Shown here: positions 56,791 through 64,000 of the stretch, in pieces
Layout of the letters: the number at the start of each line of letters is the position of its first letter
Position numbering within the stretch: the stretch's first letter is position 1
NCBI GenBank assembly: GCA_946886865.1
Contig: CAMPJI010000001.1
Span: forward strand, 1-64,000
Direction of reading: 5' to 3'
Source: an uncultured Lysobacterales bacterium
GTDB taxonomy: Bacteria; Pseudomonadota; Gammaproteobacteria; Xanthomonadales; Xanthomonadaceae
DNA length: 64,000 bases
Made by a program: the position numbers and the translations under genes
Notes under the pieces: model-generated
Told to the model about the DNA's origin: nothing
What the model saw: the letters and a program-made list of their open reading frames with translations, nothing else
The model's database searches: none

Positions 56791-57816
56791 TCAGCGCACG
56801 TCCTGGTCGATGAGCAGCGCGATGCGCGATTGCGCGCCCGGTGCGGCATGCACCGGCGCCGAAGTGAAATCACCCGCCTGCGCGGCGGCGTCGCCCCGCA
56901 TGGACACGCGCGCGACCACCTCGACCGTGTCCAGCTGCGACAGCCTGAGCGTCGGCATCGGGCTGTCGCCGTCGTCGAGCGTCACCACCGTGGGCAGCGC
57001 GGACACCGGCAGCCGCTCCACGGCCACCGGCATCGGCGGACCTTCGAGCTGGCGCGCGATCACGTACACGACCGCACCTTCGGGCAGGCGCATGGCCAGC
57101 TGTGGATCCAGCGACACGCTGGCGGTGATGCCCGGGCCGGGCCCCGTCGCCGCGCCCGGCGCCGGGGCGGCCGCGACCGCGGCAGGCAGCGGCGGCAGGC
57201 CGGCTTCCTTGCGCGCGATGTCGATCTGTTCGCGCAAGGGCGCGGCCGTGGTGGGGTCGACGATGCCGAGCAAGGGCTCCCACGTGGCTGCGGCGTCGGC
57301 GTGCTGGCCGCGCTGGCGCTGCGCGATGCCCAGGAACCAGCGGCTGCGCTGGTGCATCGGTTGCACCTGCAGGGCGCGCTGCAGCAGGTCGATGGCCGTG
57401 TCGTCGAAGCGACGGTTGTCGCTGGCCAGCGCACGCGACTCGGCGGCTTCGGCCAGCAGGTCGGCGTCGTCAGGCGCCAGCGCGACGGCACGGGCAAAGG
57501 CATCGCGCGCGTCGTTCGTGCGGGCTTCAGCGGCGTAGGCGCGCGCCAGCAGGCGCCAGCCCTCGGCCTGCGACGGGTCGCGCTCCAGCGCCTCTTCGAG
57601 GCTGGCGATCGCTTCGGGCAGCGTTTCCGGCGGCCGGCGCTTGGCAGGGTCCAGCGCCTCGGGGTTGCCGACCGCGAGGTACAGCGTGCCGGCCAGCACG
57701 GCGAGCAGGACAACCGCGGCCAGTCCCGGCACGCGTGCCTGCCGCCACAGCGGCGCGGTCGCCCAGGCCAGGGCGCCGAGGGCCAGCAACGCGGCCAGGG
57801 TCACGAACAGCGCCAT
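56791..57816 (-). CDS. ccmI: Cytochrome c biogenesis protein CcmI
   Basis: A 341-residue CcmI/CycH-type apocytochrome chaperone. Two N-terminal membrane helices (~1-22 and ~30-48; LAAVVLLAVLAGTLYLAVGN) are followed by TPR repeats (~75-200; WRLLARAYAAEARTNDARDA, DLLQRALQVQPMHQRSRWFL) and a C-terminal periplasmic domain (~215-341). It captures apocytochrome C-termini and presents them to CcmFH. The start at 57816 overlaps the ccmH stop as TGATG. It is the last gene of the ccm operon. Some family members lack the first CcmI helix; here both are present. Confidence 0.9.
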   Translation of the reverse strand: MALFVTLAALLALGALAWATAPLWRQARVPGLAAVVLLAVLAGTLYLAVGNPEALDPAKRRPPETLPEAIASLEEALERDPSQAEGWRLLARAYAAEARTNDARDAFARAVALAPDDADLLAEAAESRALASDNRRFDDTAIDLLQRALQVQPMHQRSRWFLGIAQRQRGQHADAAATWEPLLGIVDPTTAAPLREQIDIARKEAGLPPLPAAVAAAPAPGAATGPGPGITASVSLDPQLAMRLPEGAVVYVIARQLEGPPMPVAVERLPVSALPTVVTLDDGDSPMPTLRLSQLDTVEVVARVSMRGDAAAQAGDFTSAPVHAAPGAQSRIALLIDQDVR

Positions 57817-58286
57817 CACCACTCCTGCCCATCGTCTTCAGGCACCACGCGCGCGCCGCGACGGCGTACCGCCAGCACCACCGCGACGCCGCCGGCCAGC
57901 AGCACCAGCGCCGGCCCGAACCACAGCAGCCACGTGTTGGATTTCAGCTCGGGCCGGTACAGCACGAACTCGCCGTACCGCGTGACGAGGAACTCCTTGA
58001 TCTCCTCGTCCGAGCGGCCGGCGTGCATCAGGTCCAGCACCTCGCGGCGCAGGTCGTGCGCGATCTGGGCGTCGGAGTCGGCCAGCGACTGGTTCTGGCA
58101 CATCACGCAGCGCAGCTCGGCGACCAGGGCGTGGAAGCGGCGCTCCTCGGCGGTGTCGGTGAACTGCAGCGGCGTGGGGTCGGCGTTGGCCTGTGCGAGG
58201 ACCGGCAGCGGCATCGACGCCAGCGCGAGCAGCGCGCACAGCACCAGCAGCGCCGTGTGCAGGCGACGGGCGGGCGGGCGCGTCAC
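57816..58286 (-). CDS. ccmH: Cytochrome c biogenesis thiol reductase subunit CcmH
   Basis: A 156-residue membrane protein with signal peptide (LVLCALLALASMPLPVLA), the redox motif LRCVMCQNQSLADSDA (LRCxxCQNQ, ~53-62), helical domain HDLRREVLDLMHAGRS, VTRYGEFVLYRPELKSNTWL and one C-terminal membrane helix (FGPALVLLAGGVAVVLAV). It reduces the apocytochrome CXXCH disulfide together with CcmG. The GTG start overlaps the ccmG stop (GTGA). Confidence 0.94.
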   Translation of the reverse strand: MTRPPARRLHTALLVLCALLALASMPLPVLAQANADPTPLQFTDTAEERRFHALVAELRCVMCQNQSLADSDAQIAHDLRREVLDLMHAGRSDEEIKEFLVTRYGEFVLYRPELKSNTWLLWFGPALVLLAGGVAVVLAVRRRGARVVPEDDGQEW

Positions 58287-58867
58287 AGCGACTGCTCCGT
58301 CGGGATGCGCTCGACCGCCTGCAGCGCAGGCAACAATTCGTCCTGGATGATCCCGTCGGTGACGGTGCCCACGTGCTTCCAGCGCACCACGCCGTTGGCA
58401 TCGACCAGGAAGGTTTCGGGCGCGCCGTAGATGCCCCAGTCGATGGCGGTGCGGCCGTCCGGGTCGACCAGCACCATCCAGTACGGGTTGCCGAACTGCT
58501 CCAGCCAACGCAGCGCGTCGGTTCGCTCGTCCTTGAGGTTGTAGCCGATCACGCGCACCCGCTTGGTCTCGGCGAAGCGCGTCAGCACCGGGTGCTCGAC
58601 GCGGCACTCCGGGCACCAGCTGCCCCAGACATTGAGCAGGTACGGCGCGCCACGCAGGTCCTGGCCTGAGACCATGCGGCCGGGTTCGTGCAGCAGCGGC
58701 AGCGAGAACTCGGGTGCGGGGCGGTCGATCAGTGCCGAGGGCAGGGCGTCGCGGCCGGGGTTGCGGCTCATCCACACGCCCGCGGCCAGCAGCACGCCCA
58801 GCGCCGCCACCACCATCAGCGGCAGCCAGCGGGCGAGGGACGGACGGGCGGCAGCGGGGTCGGTCAT
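58283..58867 (-). CDS. ccmG: Thioredoxin-like protein CcmG/DsbE
   Basis: A 194-residue membrane-tethered periplasmic thioredoxin. TM ~17-35 is followed by FSLPLLHEPGRMVSGQDLRG, active site WGSWCPECRVEHP (WCxxC, ~86-89) and the cis-Pro loop GIYGAPETFLVD. It keeps CcmH and apocytochrome thiols reduced for haem ligation. The start overlaps the ccmF stop (ATGA), and its stop overlaps the ccmH start. Confidence 0.95.
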   Translation of the reverse strand: MTDPAAARPSLARWLPLMVVAALGVLLAAGVWMSRNPGRDALPSALIDRPAPEFSLPLLHEPGRMVSGQDLRGAPYLLNVWGSWCPECRVEHPVLTRFAETKRVRVIGYNLKDERTDALRWLEQFGNPYWMVLVDPDGRTAIDWGIYGAPETFLVDANGVVRWKHVGTVTDGIIQDELLPALQAVERIPTEQSL

Positions 58868-60798
58868 CGCGAAGGCTCGGTTTCGGGGGCGATCGGCTTG
58901 CGGAAGCGGCGGTCGGTGGCAGTGACGAAACCGCCCAGCATCATCAGCAGCGCGCCCGCCCATATCCAGCGGACGAACGGCTTGACGTGCACGCGCAGCG
59001 CCCACGCGCCATCGCCCAGCGGCTCGCCGAGGGCGACATACAGGTCGCGGGTGACGCCGGGGATCAGCGCCGCCTCGGTCATGACCTGGCCGCCGGCCGC
59101 GTAGGCGCGTTTCTCCGGGTGCATGACCGCGATGCGGTGCTCACCGTTGAAGACCGTGACGGTGCCGCGGTCGGCCAGGAAGTTCGGCCCCTGCACCTTG
59201 TCGACGCCGTCGAAGCGGAAGCGGTAGTCGCCCAGGGTGACGTGGTTGCCCGGCGCCACCGCGACCTCGCGCTGGCGGTTGAGGCCTTCGGTGAGCAGCG
59301 CGCCGACCAGGAACACCGCGATGCCCAGGTGCGCCAGGATCATGCCCGCCATTTCCGGAGTGAAGCGGCCGTTGGCGCGCAGGCGCGACCACACGAAGCG
59401 CAGCGTGCCACCCGCCACCCATACCGCACCGAAGATGCCCGCGGCCACCTTCCACGCGCCCTGCGGGGCCAGGAAGAACGCGCCGGCGCCGGCGATCAGT
59501 GCGACCACCAGCCACGGCACCAGCATCGCCAGCGGCCGGGAGGCCTGCTCGCGCTGCCAGCGCGTCAGCGCGCCAAAGGGCACCAGCAGCACCAGCGGCG
59601 CCATCAGCAGGATGAACATCAGCGCGAAGTACGGCGGGCCCACCGAGATCTTGCCCAGCCCCAGCGCGTCAGCCAGCAGCGGGTACAGCGTGCCGATCAG
59701 CACCATGGCGCAGGCGGTCACCAGCAGCAGGTTGTTGGCCAGCAGCAGCGTCTCGCGCGAGGCCGGCGCGAACGGCTTGCCGTCGTTGAGCGTGGACGGC
59801 GCGCGCAGCGCGTACAGCAGCAGCGAGCCGCCGATCACGAGGCCCAGGAACACGAGGATGAAGAGGCCGCGCGAGGGGTCGGCGGCGAAGCTGTGCACGC
59901 TGGTGAGCACGCCCGAGCGCACCAGAAACGCGCCCAGCAACGACAGCGAGAAGGTGGCGATGGCCAGCAGCAGCGTCCAGCTGCGGAAGCTCCCGCGCTT
60001 CTCGGTGACCGCCTGCGAGTGGATCAGCGCCGCGCCGGCCAGCCACGGCATGAAGCTGGCGTTCTCGACCGGGTCCCAGAACCACCAGCCGCCCCAGCCC
60101 AACTCGTAGTAGGCCCACCAGCTGCCCAGTGCGATGCCCAGCGTCAGGAAGGCCCACGCGATGTTGGTCCACGGCCGTGTCCAGCGCAGCCAGCGCGTGT
60201 CGACACGGCCGTCCAGCAGCGCGGCGATGGCGAAGGCGAACGACACCGCGAACCCGACGTAGCCGAAGTACAGCATCGGCGGGTGGATGATCATGCCCGG
60301 GTCCTGCAGAAGCGGGTTGAGGTCGCGCCCTTCAACCGCCGCCGGTAGCAACCGCGCGAACGGGTTGCTGGTGAAGATCAGGAACGCCAGGAACCCCGCC
60401 GCGACCACACCCATCACGCCCAGCACGCGGGCGCTGACCGTGGCCGGCAGCGTGTGCGAGAAGCGCGCGACCGCGGCGGTCCACAGCGCGATCACCAGCG
60501 TCCACAGCAGCAGCGAGCCCTCGTGCGAGCCCCACACCGCGGTGATGCGGTAGACCATCGGCAGCAGCGTGTTGCTGTGCTGGGCCACGTAGCCGACGGA
60601 AAAGTCCTGCGCGATGAACGCATGCGTCAGCAGGCCGTAGGCGAGGGCGACCAGCGCCAGCTGTGCGTACGCAGCCGGTCGCGCAACCGCCATCCAGGGC
60701 GTTACGCCGCGATGGGCGCCCGCCAGCGGCAGCACCGCCTGAAGCAGCGCGACCAGCAGGGCCAGCACCAGGGCGACCTGGCCGAGCTCAGGCAGCAT
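58864..60798 (-). CDS. ccmF: Haem lyase CcmF
   Basis: A 644-residue polytopic inner-membrane protein with about 15 helices. The haem-handling WWD domain reads ELGWGGWWFWDPVENASFMP (~233-252), with flanking conserved His in WGSHEGSLLLW (~85-95). It forms the CcmFGHI complex that attaches haem to apocytochrome c. The start at 60798 (MLPELGQVALVLALL) is normal for the family. It lies 45 bases downstream of ccmE and overlaps ccmG. Confidence 0.96.
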   Translation of the reverse strand: MLPELGQVALVLALLVALLQAVLPLAGAHRGVTPWMAVARPAAYAQLALVALAYGLLTHAFIAQDFSVGYVAQHSNTLLPMVYRITAVWGSHEGSLLLWTLVIALWTAAVARFSHTLPATVSARVLGVMGVVAAGFLAFLIFTSNPFARLLPAAVEGRDLNPLLQDPGMIIHPPMLYFGYVGFAVSFAFAIAALLDGRVDTRWLRWTRPWTNIAWAFLTLGIALGSWWAYYELGWGGWWFWDPVENASFMPWLAGAALIHSQAVTEKRGSFRSWTLLLAIATFSLSLLGAFLVRSGVLTSVHSFAADPSRGLFILVFLGLVIGGSLLLYALRAPSTLNDGKPFAPASRETLLLANNLLLVTACAMVLIGTLYPLLADALGLGKISVGPPYFALMFILLMAPLVLLVPFGALTRWQREQASRPLAMLVPWLVVALIAGAGAFFLAPQGAWKVAAGIFGAVWVAGGTLRFVWSRLRANGRFTPEMAGMILAHLGIAVFLVGALLTEGLNRQREVAVAPGNHVTLGDYRFRFDGVDKVQGPNFLADRGTVTVFNGEHRIAVMHPEKRAYAAGGQVMTEAALIPGVTRDLYVALGEPLGDGAWALRVHVKPFVRWIWAGALLMMLGGFVTATDRRFRKPIAPETEPSR

Positions 60799-60843
60799 CG
60801 CGACCCATCCCGTCCAGGCACGCGGCGCCCACGGACAGCGCCA

Positions 60844-61338
60844 TCAGTACGCCGCTCCGTCGGCGGCGGCGTCCGCGGCTGGCGCGTCGACATCGTGCTT
60901 GCGGTGCGCCTGGCCCATCTTGTCGGCGACTTCCTTGGGCATGTAGGTCTCGTCGTGCTTGGCCAGCAGTTCTTCGGCCACGAACACGTCGCCCTGCATG
61001 CGGCCGGTGGCGACCACCGCCTGGTTCTCGCGGAACAGGTCGGGGAGGATGCCGGTGTAGGACACGGGCAGCTCGGCGTCGCCGTCGGTGACGCGGAAGT
61101 GCGCCTCCATCGAGCCGCTGGGGCGGTCGAACGAGCCCTTGGCGACCATGCCGCCCAGTCTGAAGCGGGCGGTGCCGTCGCTCACCTGCGGGCCGGCTTC
61201 GCCGGTCAGCACTTCGTTGGGTGTGTAGAGGTAGGCCACGTTGCGCTGCAGCGCCATCGCGACCAGCGCGGCCGCGATGCCGGCGGCGGCGACCAGCGCG
61301 AGGATCCAGGTCAGGCGGCGGCGACGGGTGGGGTTCAT
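60844..61338 (-). CDS. ccmE: Haem chaperone CcmE
   Basis: A 164-residue periplasmic haem chaperone. The N-terminal anchor helix (~8-28) is followed by an OB-fold: [51 protein letters not shown]. It has the covalent haem-binding His in [14 protein letters not shown] (~132), with the following Tyr. The C-terminus is Ala/Asp-rich. The start at 61338 is in the overlap with the ccmD stop. Confidence 0.95.
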   Translation of the reverse strand: MNPTRRRRLTWILALVAAAGIAAALVAMALQRNVAYLYTPNEVLTGEAGPQVSDGTARFRLGGMVAKGSFDRPSGSMEAHFRVTDGDAELPVSYTGILPDLFRENQAVVATGRMQGDVFVAEELLAKHDETYMPKEVADKMGQAHRKHDVDAPAADAAADGAAY

Positions 61339-61505
61339 CGGGTCAACTCGTTGGGATTCATGCCCGCGCGCGGGGCGGCGCGGGCGGCGCGCTGGCGGGC
61401 GGCCCGCATGGCGCGGCGGATCTGCAGGCGCGGGGCGATGAACTCGTAGGCCATCACCAGCACGAACACCGCGTAGGCCGCGACCACGTATTCCAGGTAG
61501 CTCAT
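61335..61505 (-). CDS. ccmD: Haem exporter protein CcmD
   Basis: A 56-residue single-helix protein: [20 protein letters not shown], then a strongly basic cytosolic tail ([17 protein letters not shown]), the standard CcmD layout. It assists release of holo-CcmE from CcmABC. It overlaps ccmC at its start and ccmE at its end by ATGA. Confidence 0.92.
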   Translation of the reverse strand: MSYLEYVVAAYAVFVLVMAYEFIAPRLQIRRAMRAARQRAARAAPRAGMNPNELTR

Positions 61506-62251
61506 CGTGGCGTCTCCGGGGCCTGCGTGACCCAGGCCTTGCCGGCCTCGCGCCGGAGGTTGTCGGCGCGCGCGCGCGCCAGCAGCGCGCCGAGGAACCA
61601 CAGCTTGGTGCCGATGACCATCCACGCCAGCGGCCAGACCATGCTGGCATCCATCGAGGACTCGCCGAACATGCGGATCGTCTGGCCCTGGTGCAGCGAG
61701 TTCCACCACACCACCGAGTAGCGGATCACCGGCAGCAGCACCACGCCGACGATGGCCAGCAGGCCGGCGGCGCGCGCGGCGGCGCGGCGGTCGTCGATGG
61801 CGCTGTACAGGCCGATCACGCCCAGATACAGGAACAGCAGGATCAGCTCGGTGGTCAGGCGCGGGTCCCAGTCCCACCACGTGCCCCACATCGGCTTGCC
61901 CCAGATCGAGCCAGTGGCCAGCGTGATCAGGGTGAAGCCGGCGCCGATCGGCGCGCAGGCCATCGCCAGGATCTCGCACAGCTTGATCCGCCAGATGAGC
62001 GCGATGGCGGCGTAGAACGCCATCAGCGCGAACACGGCCATGCTCATCCACGCGCTGGGCACGTGGATGTAGAGGATGCGGAAGCTGTCGCCCTGCTGGT
62101 AGTCGGCCGGCACCGCGAACAGCGCACCGTACAGGCCCACGGCCATCACGATGAAGCCCAGGCCGTAGCCCCACGGCGCCCAGCGCGCGGCGAAGCGGTC
62201 GAAATAGGGGGGCGATCCGAGTTTGTGGAACCAGCGCAGGAGTGGATTCAT
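61502..62251 (-). CDS. ccmC: Haem exporter permease CcmC
   Basis: A 249-residue membrane protein with six helices and the WWD haem-binding motif [20 protein letters not shown] (~122-141), flanked by conserved His in [10 protein letters not shown] (~62) and NSLHQGQT (~187). It delivers haem to CcmE. The start at 62251 is [18 protein letters not shown] gap of about 75 bases separates it from ccmB. Confidence 0.96.
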   Translation of the reverse strand: MNPLLRWFHKLGSPPYFDRFAARWAPWGYGLGFIVMAVGLYGALFAVPADYQQGDSFRILYIHVPSAWMSMAVFALMAFYAAIALIWRIKLCEILAMACAPIGAGFTLITLATGSIWGKPMWGTWWDWDPRLTTELILLFLYLGVIGLYSAIDDRRAAARAAGLLAIVGVVLLPVIRYSVVWWNSLHQGQTIRMFGESSMDASMVWPLAWMVIGTKLWFLGALLARARADNLRREAGKAWVTQAPETPR

Positions 62252-62327
62252 TGCTCTTCGCCCGCTCCCGCGCAGTGCAAGGGAGGGATGTGAGGGGGCT
62301 CGTCTGCGGCCGCCAGGGGCCGGGGCA

Positions 62328-63014
62328 TCAGGTCAGCGCGATCCGTATCGCTGCCGCGGCCGCCAGCGGCGCCAGCACCAGCGTCAGCACCAGGCCTGCC
62401 GCGAGCAGCAGCAGCGCACCGGTGGGGTCCAGTCCCTGTGCCGAGGCCGCGATACTGCCCGCCCCGAAGACCAGCACGGGGACGTACAGGGGCAGCGCCA
62501 GCAGGGCGACAAGTATACCGGAGCGCCGCATCCCAACCGTCAGCGCGGCGACCACCGAGCCCAGCAGGCTGAGCAGCGGCGTGCCCAGCGCCAGGCCCAC
62601 CAGCAGCAGGCCGAGCTGGTCGCGCGGCAGGTACAGCAGCTCGCCCAGCACGGGCGTGGCCAGCAGCAGGGGCAGCGACGTCGTCGCCCAGTGCATGAAC
62701 GTGCGCACGCCCACAAGCCACGCCAGCGGCACCGGCGCCAGCATCCACTGCTCCAGCGAGCCGTCCTCGGCGTCGCCGCGGAACAGGGTGTCCAGCGACA
62801 GCAGGCCGGCCAGCAGCACGGCCACCCACAGCACCGCGCCGGCCGAGGACGCCAGCGCCTCGCGCTCGCCGCCCAGCGCCAGCGCGAACAGCACCACCAC
62901 CAGCAAGGCGAACAGCGCCGGTTGCAGCGCATCGCCGCGGCGTCGCCACAGCAGCCGGGCGTCGCGCGCCATCAGTGCGCGGGCCGTGGACAGCAGGGTG
63001 GGGGCGGCGCTCAC
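62328..63014 (-). CDS. ccmB: Haem exporter permease CcmB
   Basis: A 228-residue membrane protein with six hydrophobic helices: [38 protein letters not shown] and a C-terminal [11 protein letters not shown]. This is the ABC permease partner of CcmA. The GTG start at 63014 overlaps the ccmA stop (GTGA). Confidence 0.94.
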   Translation of the reverse strand: MSAAPTLLSTARALMARDARLLWRRRGDALQPALFALLVVVLFALALGGEREALASSAGAVLWVAVLLAGLLSLDTLFRGDAEDGSLEQWMLAPVPLAWLVGVRTFMHWATTSLPLLLATPVLGELLYLPRDQLGLLLVGLALGTPLLSLLGSVVAALTVGMRRSGILVALLALPLYVPVLVFGAGSIAASAQGLDPTGALLLLAAGLVLTLVLAPLAAAAAIRIALT

Positions 63015-63655
63015 GACCGCTTCTCCAGCACCAGCGTGCGCGTGCGCACGGGCGGGGCCGCATAGGCCCCGTGGGTGGTGACCAGCGCCGCGCCACCCGC
63101 GCGCAGCTGCGCCTGCACCATGCGGTTCACCAGCTCGATGCCGTCCAGGTCGAGATTGGCGTAGGGCTCGTCCAGCAGCCACAGCGGCGCCGGCGACAGC
63201 CACAGCCGCGCCAGGCCCAGGCGCTTCTTCTGCCCGGCCGACAGCTGGCGCAGCAGTGCATCCTCGTATCCGGCCAGCCCGACCATCGCCAGCGCGTGTT
63301 CCGGCAACTGCGCGCGACGGCGCCCGTGCAGGCCGCACAGGAAGTTGAGGTTCTCCAGCACGCTCAGGTCGGCCTTCAGGCCAGGCAAATGGCCCAGGTA
63401 GGCCATCGCGCGGGCGCGGCGCGCGGGTCGCGCCGGCTCGCCATCGATATCGACCGAGCCATCGTCGGCCCGCAGCAGGCCGATCAGCAGGCGCAGCAGG
63501 GTGGTCTTGCCGGCGCCGTTGTCGCCCTGCACCAGCAGCGCCTCGCCGGCGTCCACCGCGAAATCCAGCGGGCCGAACACGGGCAGGTCGTTGCGCGAGA
63601 ACCGCAGGCCCTTGACGTCCAGCAGCGGCGGGGTGGGGTGGTCGGCGTGGGGCAA
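63011..63655 (-). CDS. ccmA: Haem exporter ATP-binding protein CcmA
   Basis: A 214-residue ABC ATPase with Walker [16 protein letters not shown] (~40-50), signature [15 protein letters not shown] (~130-144) and Walker [13 protein letters not shown] (~150-161). It energises release of holo-CcmE. No ATG or GTG lies at a suitable place; the TTG at 63655 (followed by [15 protein letters not shown]) gives the usual family length and is the best start, though no good ribosome-binding site precedes it. It is the first gene of the ccm operon. Confidence 0.92.
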   Translation of the reverse strand: MPHADHPTPPLLDVKGLRFSRNDLPVFGPLDFAVDAGEALLVQGDNGAGKTTLLRLLIGLLRADDGSVDIDGEPARPARRARAMAYLGHLPGLKADLSVLENLNFLCGLHGRRRAQLPEHALAMVGLAGYEDALLRQLSAGQKKRLGLARLWLSPAPLWLLDEPYANLDLDGIELVNRMVQAQLRAGGAALVTTHGAYAAPPVRTRTLVLEKRS

Positions 63656-63732
63656 CGGGTGCGGCCGGGTGGAAACGGGAGCGGCGATTCTACCGGCCGA
63701 CCGGCTCGCTACCGCCGCCGGGATGGGGACGA

Positions 63733-64000
63733 TCAGCCCAGCCAGTCGGTGTGGGGGTCTGTCGTGGCGCCCTCGGGCCGGTGCAGCAACATCCTGAGTC
63801 GCACGGGCTGACCCCGCTCCCACGCCAGGATCCCGGCCTGGCCGAACTCCTGCGCCAGCGTCGAACTGGTGGTGTCGTCCAGTCCCGCCACCAGCCAGCC
63901 CGGCTCGCGCCAGTCGCCGTCCGTCCCCTGCGCCCAGGCGGCCTGCCGCGGAGCGCCGGCGGCATCGAGCTGGCCGACCAGCAACGTGTCGGCGGTTTCG
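63733..64000 (-). CDS. DUF3293-like protein, N-terminus beyond the window
   Basis: The frame stays open to the window edge. The visible 89 or so C-terminal residues read [20 protein letters not shown], then [40 protein letters not shown] and DPHTDWLG. The F-G-Q-x-x-x-x-x-W-x-x-G-x-x-x-x-L pattern suggests the DUF3293 family, of unknown function. It precedes ccmA on the same strand with a 77-base gap, so it may be the true first gene of this transcription unit. Confidence 0.55.
   Translation of the reverse strand, partial: ETADTLLVGQLDAAGAPRQAAWAQGTDGDWREPGWLVAGLDDTTSSTLAQEFGQAGILAWERGQPVRLRMLLHRPEGATTDPHTDWLG

Noticed and set aside
56422..60348. Long plus-strand frames opposite metX and the ccm genes
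   Set aside because: All lie antisense to conserved ccm or metX genes, are rich in Arg, Gln and His, and have no ribosome-binding site.

Overview
The window is G+C-rich bacterial DNA from a gammaproteobacterium of the Xanthomonadaceae/Lysobacteraceae (Lysobacter, Luteimonas or a relative). The indications are a class III PHA synthase pair phaE-phaC, the copL-copA-copB order, a complete ccmABCDEFGHI cluster, a MetX acyltransferase, intergenic GTAGGAGCG-type repeats, and a TonB receptor. No sequence search was possible, so the genus is an inference.

Left chromosomal part (1-14122): the 3' end of a TonB-dependent receptor; a transporter-like hybrid histidine kinase and a LuxR-type response regulator facing each other, resembling the CrbS/CrbR acetate switch, with repeat blocks at both ends of the kinase gene; a polyhydroxybutyrate group (3HB-oligomer hydrolase, then phaE-phaC, with pssA between); a lipoprotein SGNH hydrolase; a PspC mini-protein coupled to an HExxH protein; and an NRDE/TANGO2 protein.

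Integrated element (14186-51230, about 37 kb): it sits in the 3' end of tRNA-Leu(CAA). A 24-bp copy of the tRNA end recurs at 51207-51230, and integrase arm-like TGGGGGCA repeats lie at both ends with the same 12-bp period. The integrase end carries a tyrosine integrase, a small unknown protein, an AlpA-like regulator and an HUH-type replication protein. The cargo is: (i) a leftward nine-gene copper operon, copL-copA-copB-cytochrome c-SnoaL-DUF411-four-helix Cys-rich protein-DUF305-P1B ATPase; (ii) a rightward Zn/Co/Cd operon, small periplasmic protein-czcC-czcB-czcA-CDF-ynfA-czcD; (iii) a rightward Cu/Ag-type RND operon whose adaptor carries the same metal-binding module at both ends; (iv) a leftward type I restriction-modification operon hsdR-hsdM-hsdS followed by a DUF262/HNH (GmrSD-like) gene; and (v) a small divergent gene. 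No conjugation genes or dedicated metal-responsive regulators (MerR, CopRS, CzcRS) are seen, so the element looks like a mobilisable or genomic-island type rather than a self-transmissible one.

Right chromosomal part (51231-64000): the probable original tRNA-Leu terminator, a very small protein, a lone type IV pilin/GspG-like protein next to a large GGDEF-EAL protein, a cysteine dioxygenase, MetX, and the leftward operon ccmA-B-C-D-E-F-G-H-I for cytochrome c maturation. That operon is functionally relevant to the c-type cytochrome in the copper operon. An edge-truncated DUF3293-like gene closes the window.

The most noteworthy items are the well-delimited 37-kb metal-resistance/restriction element with its tyrosine-integrase plus HUH-Rep end module, the His-rich cytochrome c tail, the duplicated metal-binding module in the CusB-like adaptor, and the DUF262/HNH gene attached to the type I restriction operon.
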